A stretch of DNA of 64,000 nt from assembly GCA_026929865.2 (NCBI GenBank), contig CM049417.1, positions 21,329,501 through 21,393,500 of the forward strand. The letters are read 5' to 3'. The notes under the pieces are model-generated. The model was not told the origin of the DNA. It ran no database searches and saw only the letters and a list, made by a program, of their open reading frames with translations. Position 1 is the first letter of the stretch; the number at the start of each line of letters is the position of its first letter. Source of the stretch: Hyperoplus lanceolatus. Lineage: Eukaryota; Chordata; Actinopteri; Uranoscopiformes; Ammodytidae. Positions 25,541 to 37,926 of the stretch are shown here, piece after piece. The translations under genes were made by a program, and so were the position numbers.

Positions 25541-25600
<60 letters not shown>
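25535..25600 (+). repeat. (CT)n microsatellite
   Basis: Near-perfect CT repeat of about 66 bp with G and TT interruptions. Confidence 0.97.
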
Positions 25601-25976
25601 GTTGCTGCCTTTGTATGGAGGTTTCAAGTCATCGCAGATAAGGAGCATTTTCACACTGTTAATCAGATAGTCCTGACGATCTGCTCCCCTGCAACATGCA
25701 TAGTTGGGCATGGTGTTTTCCTAGGAGACATTCACCTCAGAGATCTAATCCCCTTATGGCTCTCCGCTCCATGGGACTGATGGGAGGTGGCAGGCAGCCG
25801 TGGATGAGTTACAATGGAAAGATTAGGATTGCATGATGCAATGTTGAACAGAACACGGGTCAAGGGGAGCTTACTGGCAAAAGAAATGTCCGAAAACCAA
25901 ACTTTCAGTGGTTTTCCGAAATCATATCACAAATTTAGAACTTTGCCTTCCATTTTCTGTTTCCATTTAAACGTGA

Positions 25977-26225
25977 TTAATGGAGGTGTCAGCGATTCTG
26001 GAGAATGCTTGCTGTCAAAATCAGTGAAAATTTACTCACAATCTGCTATTTGTCCATACTGTGTGGGCACTGAAAAGAAATACAGTGTTGATGCACAGCC
26101 TAAGCTTTGTAAACGGGCATGTGGCTAGCTGTTGTTTACATACCCTTTGTCAACATACCAGTTTACAGAGCCTAAGCTGTGTATTAACACCAGATTTTTT
26201 TCAGCATACACACATACAAAAGTAG
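25977..26225. mobile_element. Palindromic TTAA family, copy 3 (right end lost)
   Basis: TTAA at 25977-25980 is followed by tggaggtgtcagcgattctg, the family left end. The core cacagcctaagctttgta is paired with acagagcctaagctgtgt near 26164. The right terminus is not recognisable after about 26225. Confidence 0.8.
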
Positions 26226-26639
26226 CCTCTTACTGGAGTTAGGGAATCAGCGATTTGCTTACAGGGACATCAAAATGAATAGACCTCTGCTTGTGCTATG
26301 ATAGCAGTACCTTCACATCACTGACAGAGAATAAATAAGAACTTTGAAATAACTATAGATTTTTTTAAAACACCACAATTGGACTGGATTGGTCTTTGTG
26401 GGCAAGACAAAGGACAGCTTCAAAATAATTAGCCAGGATGCATGAAAATGGCTCCTCAGGGCAATGGTCCTCCATCTTGCCTGCAGTCATTAATTAGATC
26501 TAATCAACACCGCAGGGAAGAGTTACTGTCAAGACTAATTAGGCAGAATGGAGCTTCTGTAATGGGGAAACAAATGAACAACAACAAGTAAACTGTAGCA
26601 GGCTGCTCAATGCTTTATGCCTCATTCAGTCTCAGCAGG

Positions 26640-26974
26640 AGAGGCTTTCAGGGCATCGCTGTTCAGTCTTCTGTCACACTAGTATTTCATTAATATTTTT
26701 CATCACATTGCACATTTCATTTAACTTATCTTCTTTTTACTTTCTATTCTATTTTATATATACTGTTTTATATTGCACAGATGTATTTGCACTACTTAGT
26801 ATTTAGAATGTATCTTATGTAAATATTGTTTATGATCTTGTTTATCTTATTTAACTCTATTTTTTATCGTTCTAACTGCACTGTGGGCCAGAGATAAACG
26901 CCATTTGGATTCTGATGTATGACTTGCATATATCAGAACTGACAATAAAAGACTTTGACTTGACTTGACTTGAA
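26640..26974 (+). mobile_element. LINE 3' region with (ACTTG)n tail
   Basis: The stretch ends in actgacaataaaagactttg followed by repeated ACTTG, a typical fish L2-like 3' terminus containing AATAAA. The upstream boundary is approximate, and no reverse transcriptase is present. Confidence 0.55.
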
Positions 26975-27580
26975 ATCAAAGGTCCGAATGTATATTTAGG
27001 TTTTTATTTGACTAAACCTTGTCTGCTTGCATCTATATCTCCTATACAACCATCTTAAATTGCATATATCTCAACAGTAATTTTATTCAATGCTCTGGAC
27101 CAAACATCTCAACTTCTAAAGCCCTTACATTAACTGAAATGTATACAATCCTCCTTGGCACTATTCTGAAGGTTATTCCAGAAGGATTTGTTCATATGGT
27201 GTTAATTTACTGATTAATGATAAATATTCTTCTTCAATACATGCTGAGAATGGATTTTTTTAAGAGCGGCACATTGTATGTTTTTGATTTTGAAAAAAGG
27301 CTGTATCCAAAATCAATTTGGTAATAAATACTTGACTGATATTTTGTAAAAATTAAATAAAGATTTGAACTCTGGCTTCATCCAACAGCTTGATTTCAGT
27401 TTGAACAGAGATACACTTTTATACATAATTAGTTCCATTTTGCCAAATTTGCATATTTCTTTAAACATTTCTGAAAAAGTTGTGTGTTATAAAAATGTAT
27501 TTTGTAATCAACTGGCAGTTTCATGATGACACCTATGAGTTCAAAATGTTACCCTATTCACCTGCAGCATCTCGCCTTCA
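26975..27580. mobile_element. TTAA-flanked GAGACACTGCAGG family, copy 2
   Basis: It is collinear with 10337-10918: aatgtatatttagg, then atctcaacttctaaagc, then aattaaataaagatttgaac, then gtaatcaactggcag, ending in ccctattcacctgcagc and the inverted terminus. The left terminus is lost against the LINE tail. Confidence 0.65.
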
Positions 27581-27953
27581 TTACTGTTTTGAGGGAATGT
27601 CTGAATGTTAGCACACTGATAGCCTAGCTTTTTGGTTGATACAATGATTTGGAATGGGCATGTATGCAAAGTATTTACAGGTATGTATTTTGTCTCTTTT
27701 TCTGTTGTTGTTGATTGTGGTTGTATTCTCCAGCAATTTGGGGGCACGTAAGGCCTTCACAAACACAAACCTTTGGCCTATTGTCAGCACCATGCCACCC
27801 CCAGGCATCAGGGGTCATGAGAAATGTTGACTTTATCCTTTTTTTTCGTCCCCACACCGCTTCTGAGCGTCAAGGCAGGGAGTGAGACAAGAAAAAAGGA
27901 ACCTTTGTTTCTCCCAGAGCACCGCAAACAAAAGGGGTTGGGATTGGGAAAAG

Positions 27954-28064
<111 letters not shown>

Positions 28065-28486
28065 CACCACCACCACCTGCAATTAAGAGCTTAGAGTTGG
28101 TCCTCTCGGCCGAGGAGACAAGAGGAAACGTCCAGATTAGGCGGGAAGCACTACGAGGGTATTAGAAGAAGTTGTGAGAATGAAGAGGTTTGTCACAGAG
28201 TATTACTTACAGGATGCCGGAGGACAGTCACCTTATACCTCGCCCAACAGTCATTGTGGAGGATTTGATAACTAGTGGCTATTGCTGACAATAAGGCACT
28301 TTAACGACTTGGGTTGGCAGTTCACATCAGGGTCACACACATCATGACCAAGCCTCTGTTTGCCCATATGTTGGACCGAGGAATTAATGCGTGGACATCT
28401 GCCGAGGAAGAGGAGGTGTTAAGTTGTCAAGGGGGGGAAAAAAATCTCAGAAATGTGCCCTGCAAGTACATTATGTGAGCCAACAA

Positions 28487-28676
28487 AAGAAATGGTGTTA
28501 ATACACAGCCCAAGTTGTGTAAACTAGTATGTAAACAAAGGGGTCAACCACAGCTAGCAACATGCCCCCTAGGCTGTGTATTTACACTGGACTTTTTTTT
28601 TCACAGTTGGCAGATTGTGAGCATATATTCAATGATTTTGAGCATTCTCCAGAACCGACAGACTCCACTTTTCAAA
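28487..28676. mobile_element. Palindromic TTAA family, copy 4 (partial)
   Basis: It contains gtgttaatacacagccc, then the inverse half cctaggctgtgtatttacac, and the right end gcattctccagaaccgacag. Both outer ends are degraded. Confidence 0.7.
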
Positions 28677-28785
28677 TGCACAAAGCAGATATTAAAATCA
28701 GCTGAGGGAGAAATGAAATGATTGTAATGAACATCTCTTCAATCAAGCTGGAGAGTGAGAATCAGAACTTTGTTTTCACATTTCC

Positions 28786-28915
28786 TAGGTGGTATTATAT
28801 TTCGCACACTTTAGAGGAGTTTTGCCCCTGTAAAATATGTTTCAGGGATATTTTGGATCGTTTGTAACATTACTATTTGTGATATTGGGCTATATAAATA
28901 AAAAATAAAAACTGA
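28786..28915 (+). mobile_element. LINE/SINE 3' tail fragment
   Basis: It ends gtgatattgggctatat followed by an AAATAAA-rich tail, the same tail type as 11440-11636 but more degraded. Confidence 0.5.
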
Positions 28916-29286
28916 AGTTCCAAATCAAATGTATGACCACTTAAGAGACACGCATAAGAGTAAGGGGTCTGACTTGTGTTGGAATGTACTACAGATGCCT
29001 AGCTGTCCATTTGACTCTGGCTTTGCACTGTTAAAATTCCCCAAAAACAATTATCTATTTTACTGGGGCATTAAGCCAATTTTAGGCAATTTGTGATTTT
29101 CCAGGGAGCATTGGTCCTGAGCCCCCCGCTAATTTCTGACCCTGTTGAGAACTGGTGTTTTCATTCAAATCTATATTACATAACTACAGTCTACATTCAT
29201 TTTCAGACAGGGACTAGCAGTGCAACATGGCCCCCAATGCATCTGACTACTGGAACAGTCATGTAATTGCCTAAATCACATTTACC

Positions 29287-29489
29287 CTACTCTACTTTTA
29301 CTCTACATCTACTCTATTCTACATCTACTTTACCCTACTCTATAACCCTTAAAATATGACTTAGGCTAGTATGCTATTAGGCTAACGAGAAGTAGATGTA
29401 GAGTAGGGTAGATGTAGAATAGAGTAGATGTAGAGTAAATTAGAGTAGAGTAAATATGACTTAGGCAATTATGCTAAGAGGCTAACGCT
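29287..29489. repeat. Inverted pair of TCTAC-rich arrays with a direct repeat
   Basis: Left array (about 29287-29343) is built of ctactctacatct-like units. Right array (about 29389-29452) is its inverse, gatgtagagtagg-like. A 35-bp phrase (aatatgacttaggc...ggctaacg) follows each array, at about 29352-29386 and 29453-29489, as a direct repeat. Confidence 0.75.
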
Positions 29490-29855
29490 ATGTGGTTTTG
29501 CTCTGTCATCTCATTGTGTCAGTAGTATGTATAGGCCCACACAAGGCTGTCGAGGGTCTTCTCTGGGTGGTGGTGCTGCATGGCGCCCGGTCCCGGATCA
29601 TTTATAAGCCCACACACCCGAGCCATGACGGTACCCCCCACCCCCCTCCCTGGAGCAGCAGCCCCATGCACGCACTGCTGTGGGTGGCAGGCAGCACCCG
29701 GCCCAACAGGCTGTAGGATGTAGAGCAAGCCAAGCGTGTAATCCCCTCACTCAGAGCTGGAACGCACCACCGATGCAGGAAAATAAATATGGAGGGGTGA
29801 ACCACTGAATGAGGGGTATAGGGGACAAGCTCTGAACAGGGAAAACAGACAACAA

Positions 29856-30184
29856 TTAAAGGTGGAGTCAGATATTCTTGTTTCCAAAATCACTTTTTGT
29901 CCAAATAATTGAATATCTCCTAAGAATCCGCTACCCATTATGTGTGTACCCTGGAAGAAAAGCAGTGTTAATGCACAGCCTAGGCTCTGTGAAAGGGTGA
30001 AAGCTACGGTGGCCCATTTTGTTTACATAACCTTTGTAGTTTGTTTACATACTAGTTCACAGAGCCTAGGCTGTGTATTAACGCCATATTTTAAGGTAGT
30101 GGATCGTGAGGAGATATTCACTGATTTTGACAAAAAGTGATTTTAATAACGAGCATTCTCCAGAATTGCTGACTCCACATTTAA
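29856..30184. mobile_element. Palindromic TTAA family, copy 5 (complete)
   Basis: TTAA at 29856-29859 and 30181-30184 flanks a complete copy. The left end is aggtggagtcagatattc and the right end is gaattgctgactccacat, inverted to each other. The core phrases cacagcctaggctctgtg and cacagagcctaggctgtg pair, so almost the whole element can fold on itself. Confidence 0.88.
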
Positions 30185-31562
30185 GAGTAGGATGTGTCAT
30201 TATATTAATACACAATTTTGAGAAGTAGAATTTTCAATATGGAAGCAGAGAAGTTATATTTTTTTAAAGCTGTAACTTTGCATTCAGAAAATACCTTACT
30301 GTACGGCCACTTAAATAAAGTGTCTTCTGTTAAATTGTGGTGTTCTGCCAAAAAGCCTAAAGCTCTCAATCAAATGTGACTGCATGAATCACCTTATTTG
30401 AACAGGCAGGACTGTAAGTTCTTACTTAATTTAAGAAGACTCATTAGCACACCTCACATTCTGCCTTAAAGGGCCTTACACTCAGTGCTTTAGGTCACTC
30501 TTTCCTAATTTGGATCAATTATCTAATTTCCCCTTCTGTAAAACAGTGTGACTCATTCAGAGCAGTGCGCCGGCTATGTGTGCTATGTGCTCGCTCCTCA
30601 CCAATGCCTGTACGCTCTTGTCACAGTTTTCTGAATGATAGCTTTCTCCACTGTCTCAAAAGCTCATTTGAAATTCAAATATTGCCTCATTGCTGAAGCC
30701 TCAATAATATTGACTTTCACATACTCTCCAGAGGTCCCAGCACTGGGATATATTTAGGACTGGATGTCTTGTTTTCTTACAGTATGTTTACATCTGCAGC
30801 GGCCTTTCTGGACATGCTGCAGACATTAGGGAGTTTGTCATTATGCGTCAAGGCACAATACAAGCCCAGCCAAACCTGAGGGAAAGTTCAGAATAGGTTT
30901 GTGTTGTAATTAAAATATAAGCTCTTCCTTATAGGCGATGGCTCTTTTTGATCTTTAGTTGGGGAAAGCTGTAACATTTAAAAGGAAAAAGTCTAAATAG
31001 TTCTAGTGTGGTTTGCTAAACTTTGCTCAAATTCACTTCAGTTCCAAACTGGAGCTCCTGTAAGGTTCAAACCAAACCTCAATGTTCTTTTAGCAGTATT
31101 TTACAGTATCAATATTGGCATCTCTGTCGACTTTTCAGCTTGCCAACAAGCAAGTGGAGACCACAGCTGCGTCAGTTGTCCACTAGATGGAGTACTAGAT
31201 CACTGTGGGTGGTAACCATCCAAAGTTCATCACAAAAGGTTGCATGGTTAATAGCCGTATCAATTTATGGCACTAAAAATCAAGCAAATAGATTGATTTG
31301 ACTAAAGACAAAATATAACCCCTATGAAGCAATGTAAAGAAAGATGTATGTAAAGATGAAAGATAAGGCATAGACTGCAACTAATGATTTACTATTTAGT
31401 TACATTATTTTATTAATGCCCCAATGATTGTCTAGAGTAATTCTTGGTCTACAAAACAGGAAAGTGCACAGTTTCCAAAAGGGGGACACCTAATTTCTTA
31501 AATTGTCATAAACCTAAAGAGTATTTTTATTATTATTATTTTTTCATACAGTGATGTGAAAT
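30185..31562. other. Intergenic, nothing recognised
   Basis: No gene or repeat that I can name. Confidence 0.45.
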
Positions 31563-31850
31563 TTGACAAAAGAGCAGATCCCGGGGAGCTGGGACACAAA
31601 TGTAGAATTTAAACAGGAGTTTAAATTAGAAAAGTATCTGCTGTATGAAAACCAAAAGTACAGACAGGCTATCTGTAATGTTAGAGTCAATAACACCAGA
31701 ATCCCTAAGGTGATTAGAAGGTATAAAGGGCTGGGTAGTAGTCAGAGAAATGTGTAACCTTTGTGATGACAATTGTTTTGGCGATGAGTATCATGTCCTG
31801 TTTGAGTGGAAGAATATAAATGATACTATGGTCAAGAGCCGTAAATAAAT
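31563..31850 (+). pseudogene. Non-LTR retrotransposon C-terminal fragment
   Basis: The frame at 31563-31757 contains RQAICNVRVNNTRIPKVIRR. After a frameshift at the stop (TAA near 31755) the next frame reads CNLCDDNCFGDEYHVLFEW. This pattern, a basic helix followed by CxxC...H...C-like spacing, is typical of the tail of LINE reverse-transcriptase proteins. There is no reverse transcriptase core upstream. The clade is not assigned. Confidence 0.55.
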
Positions 31851-32152
31851 GAAATGAAAAAATGGAACTGTCAAATTGTGTTTTTGTATATTCATCTATA
31901 AATGATCATAATCCAGTTATTGAGTATGCATTTTTTTAAATAGGTGATGACCACTTTGGCAATAAAGGAGAGGAATAACTGAACTATTAGTATGTTAAAG
32001 AGCAGGCTCATTAGTGACATTATGTAGAGTTACATCACTGTATGACACTTTAGTGTAACACCAGCCCCAGAGACACAGGAAGAGAAATCTCAGCAGGCTG
32101 CTATGGCAACATCATCAAAACAACATGGTGGAGGATAAGCGACCAGGCTGTA

Positions 32153-32924
32153 GCTGCATTCCAATAGTAGTTGCTCTTCCACTCGTTCATTTACCCTCAG
32201 CCCTTGGTATGACGTAACAGCATACGTTGCACGGAGGGAACTTGGAGCGCGGAGGGAGACTGGGCGGGGGAGGAGCGGGGGATTTAAATGGAACCCACTT
32301 GCCCACTTGCCCTTGTAGTCGCAATGGACCGTCAGTTACATAGGTAGTTCTGAATGCAAATAATACAGAATTATAACATTCTGCTAAGGTAGCCTATGTT
32401 GCAGAAAGCCATTTCCATGGCATAACAAACATTGAATTTCGACACGGTAACTCAGATTATCAAGATATTGTTACTTACACATGTAAATTGTTTGCTCCAA
32501 CATATTTTCTTATTTATGTTAGTTTCAACCAAAAACATTTGTTTTAAATAGTCCTCTAATTTGGCAGCCATCTGTGTTATAGCAGCAATGTGTAAACTGC
32601 AATACATTCACTGGATGTATGTATATATATATATATATATATTTGTCCAGCGGGTGGCTGCAATGTCCCTAAAAGCATACAGTCTACCGAAAAATAAAAG
32701 GAGAAGAAGCAGAAGACGAACTGCAATGCACTGTGGGTGATATCCACCTCGGAGTGACCATGGATGTTCACTTGATCACTCAGCCCTCCGAGGGTCTATC
32801 TCACGAAGTTCACTTCAGTTTCCAGACAATTGGAACAACGCTTAAGATGGCGGCGGGGATTCCCCCGAGGGCAAGTGCCTAGGGCAAGTGAACAAGGGCC
32901 TGTTGAACGGGTATTGGAACGCAG
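32153..32924. mobile_element. Non-autonomous element with CTGCGTTCCAATA ends
   Basis: The left end gctgcattccaatag is mirrored at the right by tattggaacgcag. Sub-terminal cccttg and aagggc stretches also pair. It holds a (TA)13 run at 32617-32642 and no coding sequence. The segment gcacggagggaac near 32230 is GC-rich relative to the flanks. Confidence 0.65.
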
Positions 32925-35034
32925 GGATTGTTTTTTGTTTTATCTGTAGATAAAAGCAGACATTAACAACAAATTACAATTGTCGTTATCTCATTGTGGT
33001 TCAGCCTATGGCCCAAATGGTCTCAGGTGATGTCAATAAACAGTCAAAGTTCAAATTGACTTTAATGACTGCAGTAAAATAGATTATGGAATAGAGACAC
33101 ATGCTATAATAAGACTCTATCTCGCAATGCTGCCACTTCCTTAGAAGCACATGTACACTCATTTGCAATAAGATGAATTGTAAAATATCAATTATTATAT
33201 CTGTGTTTTTACAACTGTATGTCTACTGCCATATATTATAAAATATGAAAAAACAAAAAGTTGGCTAACTTCAGGCTGAAGACTCTTACATACTATTAGG
33301 TTACTTCATTAGATGTATCTAAATATCTATTATTTATTATTTAGTATAAACAACAACATTCCTCATGCTATGTGAGACAATCCACTTCACTCATCTTTGA
33401 ATCCTGTTCAGGTCCAAAATATAACAATGCTGCATGCTGGGAATATGGACATTGTAGCAGAGGTTAACGTGATAAGTATAAGTAGCTTAAAAACAATGTA
33501 TGCTATCATCATCAATCGGTGTCTTTCTATTTTTTTAAAAATGCTCTTCTGCTAATGCTGTTTTTTTTTAAAGATGGAAGTGGAATGGAGTGTGAACAGT
33601 GTATTGTGTATTCTCTCAGTGTCCATAACTCTCTGAGTACACAGCTTGCCCCTCAAGAATGCAGCAATAGTGCCCCATTGTCCCGAGGACACAAGCTGAA
33701 TGACAATTACTCTGCTTGGACAGCACCAGTGTTATTGTTGTTGTTTAAACACACACTTTATCCCATTTTATTACAAACGGACTGTACCCTATCACAGCTA
33801 ACATTTGGCAAACAATGCTACTGCATTTGAAAAGTTTGGATGTATTGTCTAGAAAAAACTTTTTTTCACAACTTCCACACATCATCTTGATCAGCGGACT
33901 GAGAATGCTTCGGTTAGAAGGAATTTGGGAAAAAACTCTTATTCCCTCTCTTTCCAAAAGTTAGATGACAAGATCTCTCATGCCTGAATGGTAAATGTGA
34001 GGCTACAGCCAGCAGTATGTGAGCATAGTTTATCTTAGATTATCTTATCTTAGCTTAGTTTAGCTTAGCTTAGTATGAATCTTGGAAGTATTTTAGAGAT
34101 GCTTCCAGGTGCAATGGTCAGAGTTAGACAACATTGGAATCAAAATCTGATGACATCTTGTGGGAGTTTGTTTGCTTTCCTTAACATAACGGTTAAACTT
34201 TAACTGTTGCCTTTGGATTGTTCCAGGCTAGCTGTTCTCTCCTATAGTACAGGCTTTATGGCTGGACTTAGCCATCCAGCTTGCCTACAGCTCCATGTTT
34301 ACAAAAAGCAAAAGCTTATTTTCCAAAATGTGAAACTATTCCTTCTAGAAGTCATCTGGCGCCATGGATGGAGATTGTAGCTTCTGAGCTTGCATGCATG
34401 TGTTCCAATCTTATTCAAAAGCACAAACAGCAATCCAGGTTTTCAGGTTCACTGATCTATGGATCACACAAAAGCAACTTTCAGGAATCTGCTCATTGTT
34501 TTTTTTAATCCATAAAGATGTTGAAGGAAAACCAATAGTTGCCTGGAATTGTAGAAACAGAACAGCAATGCAACTGTAAAACTCAAAGCAAAAACGTTCA
34601 AATGCTTTGTGTAGCCTATGTCACAAAGTATCCATGATTAAATGTGCAACTGGTATGGGCCTACGTTTGTAGCCTTGGAGGCTATTTCTTTTTCACTCAG
34701 CCACTTACTCTTTGTAAGTATGCCAGCTCAAATTGTCAGTGCCACACAGTCCGTTACAACTCATTCTCATGCCAGGCACAAACAGGGCGGAATAGAGAGA
34801 GAGAGTGAGGGACATAAAAGGGGCTCAGTTGAAGGGGCTGCCATGGGCAAAGGCAGTCATACATCCCCCCCCCCGCCCCAACCTGCAGCAGAACAATGCA
34901 TCAGTGTTTAACTGTGCCAGATTGACCCAGGGAAGTTGCCCTACTTTTCATATTTATGAGTGTATCCTCGAGGTCATGCAGCAATCGGCCCATGCATTTT
35001 GACACACAGTCCCTAAATGGCCACATCAGCAGAC
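32925..35034. other. Upstream intergenic region of fabp2
   Basis: No gene. It contains a simple TTAGC-rich stretch at about 34028-34072 and a C10 run near 34867. A tttatgag motif at 34953 resembles a CDX site; that reading is weak on its own. Confidence 0.45.
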
Positions 35035-35143
35035 AGATAATCAGTGTAGATAAAGAAGGGGGCATCTCCCAATGCTAGTCCAGGAGCGGTGAGGCGACGG
35101 CGGGGCTTGATAGGGTGAAGGGAGGGGGGTGTGTATATATAAA
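35035..35143 (+). promoter_or_regulatory. fabp2: Putative fabp2 promoter: two GATA sites and a TATA box
   Basis: AGATAA occurs twice (35035-35040 and 35048-35053), and a TATATATAAA box spans 35134-35143, about 97 bp before the start codon. Transcription would then begin near 35165-35175. GATA4/5/6 control of intestinal fabp genes is established in vertebrates; that these two sites are used is inference. Confidence 0.6.
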
Positions 35144-35239
35144 TGGAGGCCAATGGGCACATTCAGAATCCCACAGTCTGTCACCAGTGTGTGCCACATT
35201 AACAAAAGCTGCCTTCAAATCCAAGCCGAGCCTGCAGCC

Positions 35240-36943
35240 ATGACATTCAACGGAACCTGGAAAGTCGACCGCAGCGAAAACTATGACAAGTTCATGGAGC
35301 AAATGGGTGAGTGTGTGTTAAGCCCTATAGATGTTATCTTAGCTGGTCATGTGATCTGCTTTTTTAGATGGCAATGTTTCCTAACTGTGTCATGTGTTGG
35401 CATAGGTCTTTCATAGACATATGACTTTGAGAAAACAGCACAGAGAAGGTGTTGCTAAATTTGAGGTGTTTACGGTTGCTGTCCATCATTTAATAATAGC
35501 AGCAGCAGCAGCTAAGTTAAGAACTTGACCTGGAATCGGGCCCAGGCTATGATTGATCGGGCCCAGACTAGTGAGGACTTTGTTTGAATGAGTGAGTGAA
35601 AGATGAATCATCAATTTGCAAATAAATCAATACATAATCCTAATAAAAAAAAAATGTGTACTTATTTATTCTGATTAATAATGCAGGTGTTAATGTTGTC
35701 AAGCGCAAGCTGGCAGAGCACGACAACCTGAAGATCATCATCGAGCAGACAGGGGACAAGTTCCACATCAAAGAATCCAGCACATTCCGCACCAAGGACA
35801 TTGATTTCACCCTGGGCGTCACATTCGACTACAGTCTGGCCGATGGCACCGAAGTCTCAGTGAGTAAGCCCTAAAGGAGTGGTTCAGTCCAGGGCTTTAT
35901 CAAAACAGGTCCAGGTGCTGTTTAGGCTGGAGGTTGTTTTTGCTGTATAGGAAAATTATGGTTTATTTTTCAACATGGATGGATTCATTGCTAATGGGGA
36001 AACCCAACGCAAGGCTATGATTAAAAGTGATGGAATTGTTCCAAGGAAATCATTTTGCAGCATTGACATGAAAACACTGCAGCAATGATTTAGAGGAATT
36101 CTTAAAGTGTTTCCCATGGAAAGACTCAGTGCTAAGAGAAAAGGGTAATGAGAGCAGTTGTTTAAGTCATGTATGGCAGCCGCTTATGACTCACTTACCC
36201 AGCGATCTTAGCAACCTAATTCAGAAAGCAAATGGCGAAATGCAATGAATTGATCCTATTGCCCTTTTATGTTCTGAAGTGTTTGTATGTACAATGCTCT
36301 CCTGTGCATGAAATGTATTGTCCCCCCTGTGATAACCATCTGTTCTTCACATACTTTATTTTCTAATTTTGTTTCTCTGATTTTTCTAATGCATATTTTT
36401 AATTGACTTTTTCTCTCTCTTTTTTTTTCACTATATTTTGCAAATGTTTTTTAAGTTAAGCCCAGGCCTGTGGAATGAGTAATATAACATCATTGAGATT
36501 GTCAGTGACTTCCTCTAGGAATGCATGTTGATACTAAAAGAAAAACTAAACATTTTAATAGGAAAACACTGCCAATGAAATTCTGCAAATATATGCATAA
36601 AAGTAATGCAGCATCAAAAGAGCACACAGCTTCTTTAGTATCAAACGAGTGTATTGTATTTCTACCCAGGGGGCGTGGGAGATGGAAGGTGACATGCTGA
36701 AAGGCAAATTCACCAGGAAAGACAACAGCAAAGTCCTGACCACCACTAGGTCTGTGGTGGGAGGAGAGCTTGTGCAGGTCAGTAGGTTGCATTTGCATTC
36801 CACATTCCATCAATAGCGTGCAACATTGTTCATTTGTTTTGACCCTGATAAAATGTTCCCATAATGCAACATGCCTCTCTCTTTTCCCTCCGCAGAGTTA
36901 CAACTACGAGGGCGTGGATGCCAAGAGGATTTTCAAGCAGTAA
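35240..36943 (+). CDS. fabp2: Intestinal fatty-acid binding protein, 4 exons
   Basis: This cytosolic protein of enterocytes binds long-chain fatty acids. Coding exons are 35240-35306, 35687-35859, 36670-36777 and 36896-36943 (67, 173, 108 and 48 nt including the stop), the classic FABP layout. All introns are GT-AG, in phases 1, 0 and 0. The product is 131 residues (human 132). It starts MTFNGTWKVDRSENYDKF, carries the FABP signature and ends in YEGVDAKRIFKQ. Ligand-contact residues are kept: Trp83, Arg107 and Arg127 (82, 106 and 126 without Met). It matches FABP2 better than FABP1, 3, 6 or 7 by the GVTFDYSLADGTE strand. The final Asp of the human protein is missing. Transcription is probably driven by the upstream TATA/GATA cluster. 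It lies tail to tail with rbpms. Confidence 0.96.
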
Positions 36944-37449
36944 TCCCCGGAGTCTGAAGTTCATTTTTATTTCTATATAGATAGATTGACATGATATAGA
37001 TTTGTGATCTGTAATTGTTTTTCTAACCATGTCTACTGGCTAAGTCAAGTTCATTCTTTTGGGATTTCACTCATATACATAATATAACATAATACATGTT
37101 GCCATTTTCTGGGGTTGTCTAAGAAGAACAGCTGACCACACAGTATTGCAACAAAATGAGATTCTAAGTGAAATATTCAGTGGACAGAAGACAAGACAAG
37201 AAGCTGATATAAAGAGGCAGCAAACTGAGGCAGAACAAAACGTCACCATGTCAGCCCAATGCGCCTCAGAAAGAATCTTAACGACCAGTGTCCCACAAAA
37301 TGGCAACAACTCTGGTGCTATCTAGCCATGCAGATAGTTTTGTTTTTCTCTTCAAGATTTCATTTTCAAGATATATCCGTCCCTGAGATGTCTATTTCCA
37401 CCCCTTATACAAACAAGGAGGGTGGAATTACATTTGTATTCCTACCTGC

Positions 37450-37455
37450 AATAAA
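37450..37455 (+). other. fabp2: Candidate fabp2 polyadenylation signal (AATAAA)
   Basis: AATAAA about 510 bp after the stop. A second AATAAA lies at 37708-37713. Which one is used cannot be decided from sequence. Confidence 0.4.
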
Positions 37456-37926
37456 AATGACATTAACAAAAAGTCTTGTTGGTGAACTTTTTCCTAGATT
37501 TCTGTGTACTGTTGAATTGTTTTAATTTATTTTTCAATGCTGTGAGCAATGCCAATGGAAAAATAACAATAGCATTTTTAAATGAAGAAAAAGACGCACA
37601 ATATAGGGCCTAAAGATCCCACATAGCACGACATGTATTAGATGTTGGTTTAAACAGATGAGGAATTTGACACATTGTACTAATGGATCTTTGATAGAGT
37701 CTTTAACAATAAAGCAATGTTTGTGTGTCATTTGAAGGTAGTATTTTAACACGTTTGATCACAAGGATAATTTGTGCTTCGTAAAACATACGTAAACTTG
37801 GTCTAAGATACTGAAAACAATTTATGATATCAAAGTTGGGTGTCTCAAGTAGCTTTTACAAAAATTGGATGAAAATAGATGTTCATTAATTCACTAATAC
37901 AAAACTTTGTTTAGACCGTTTGACAG

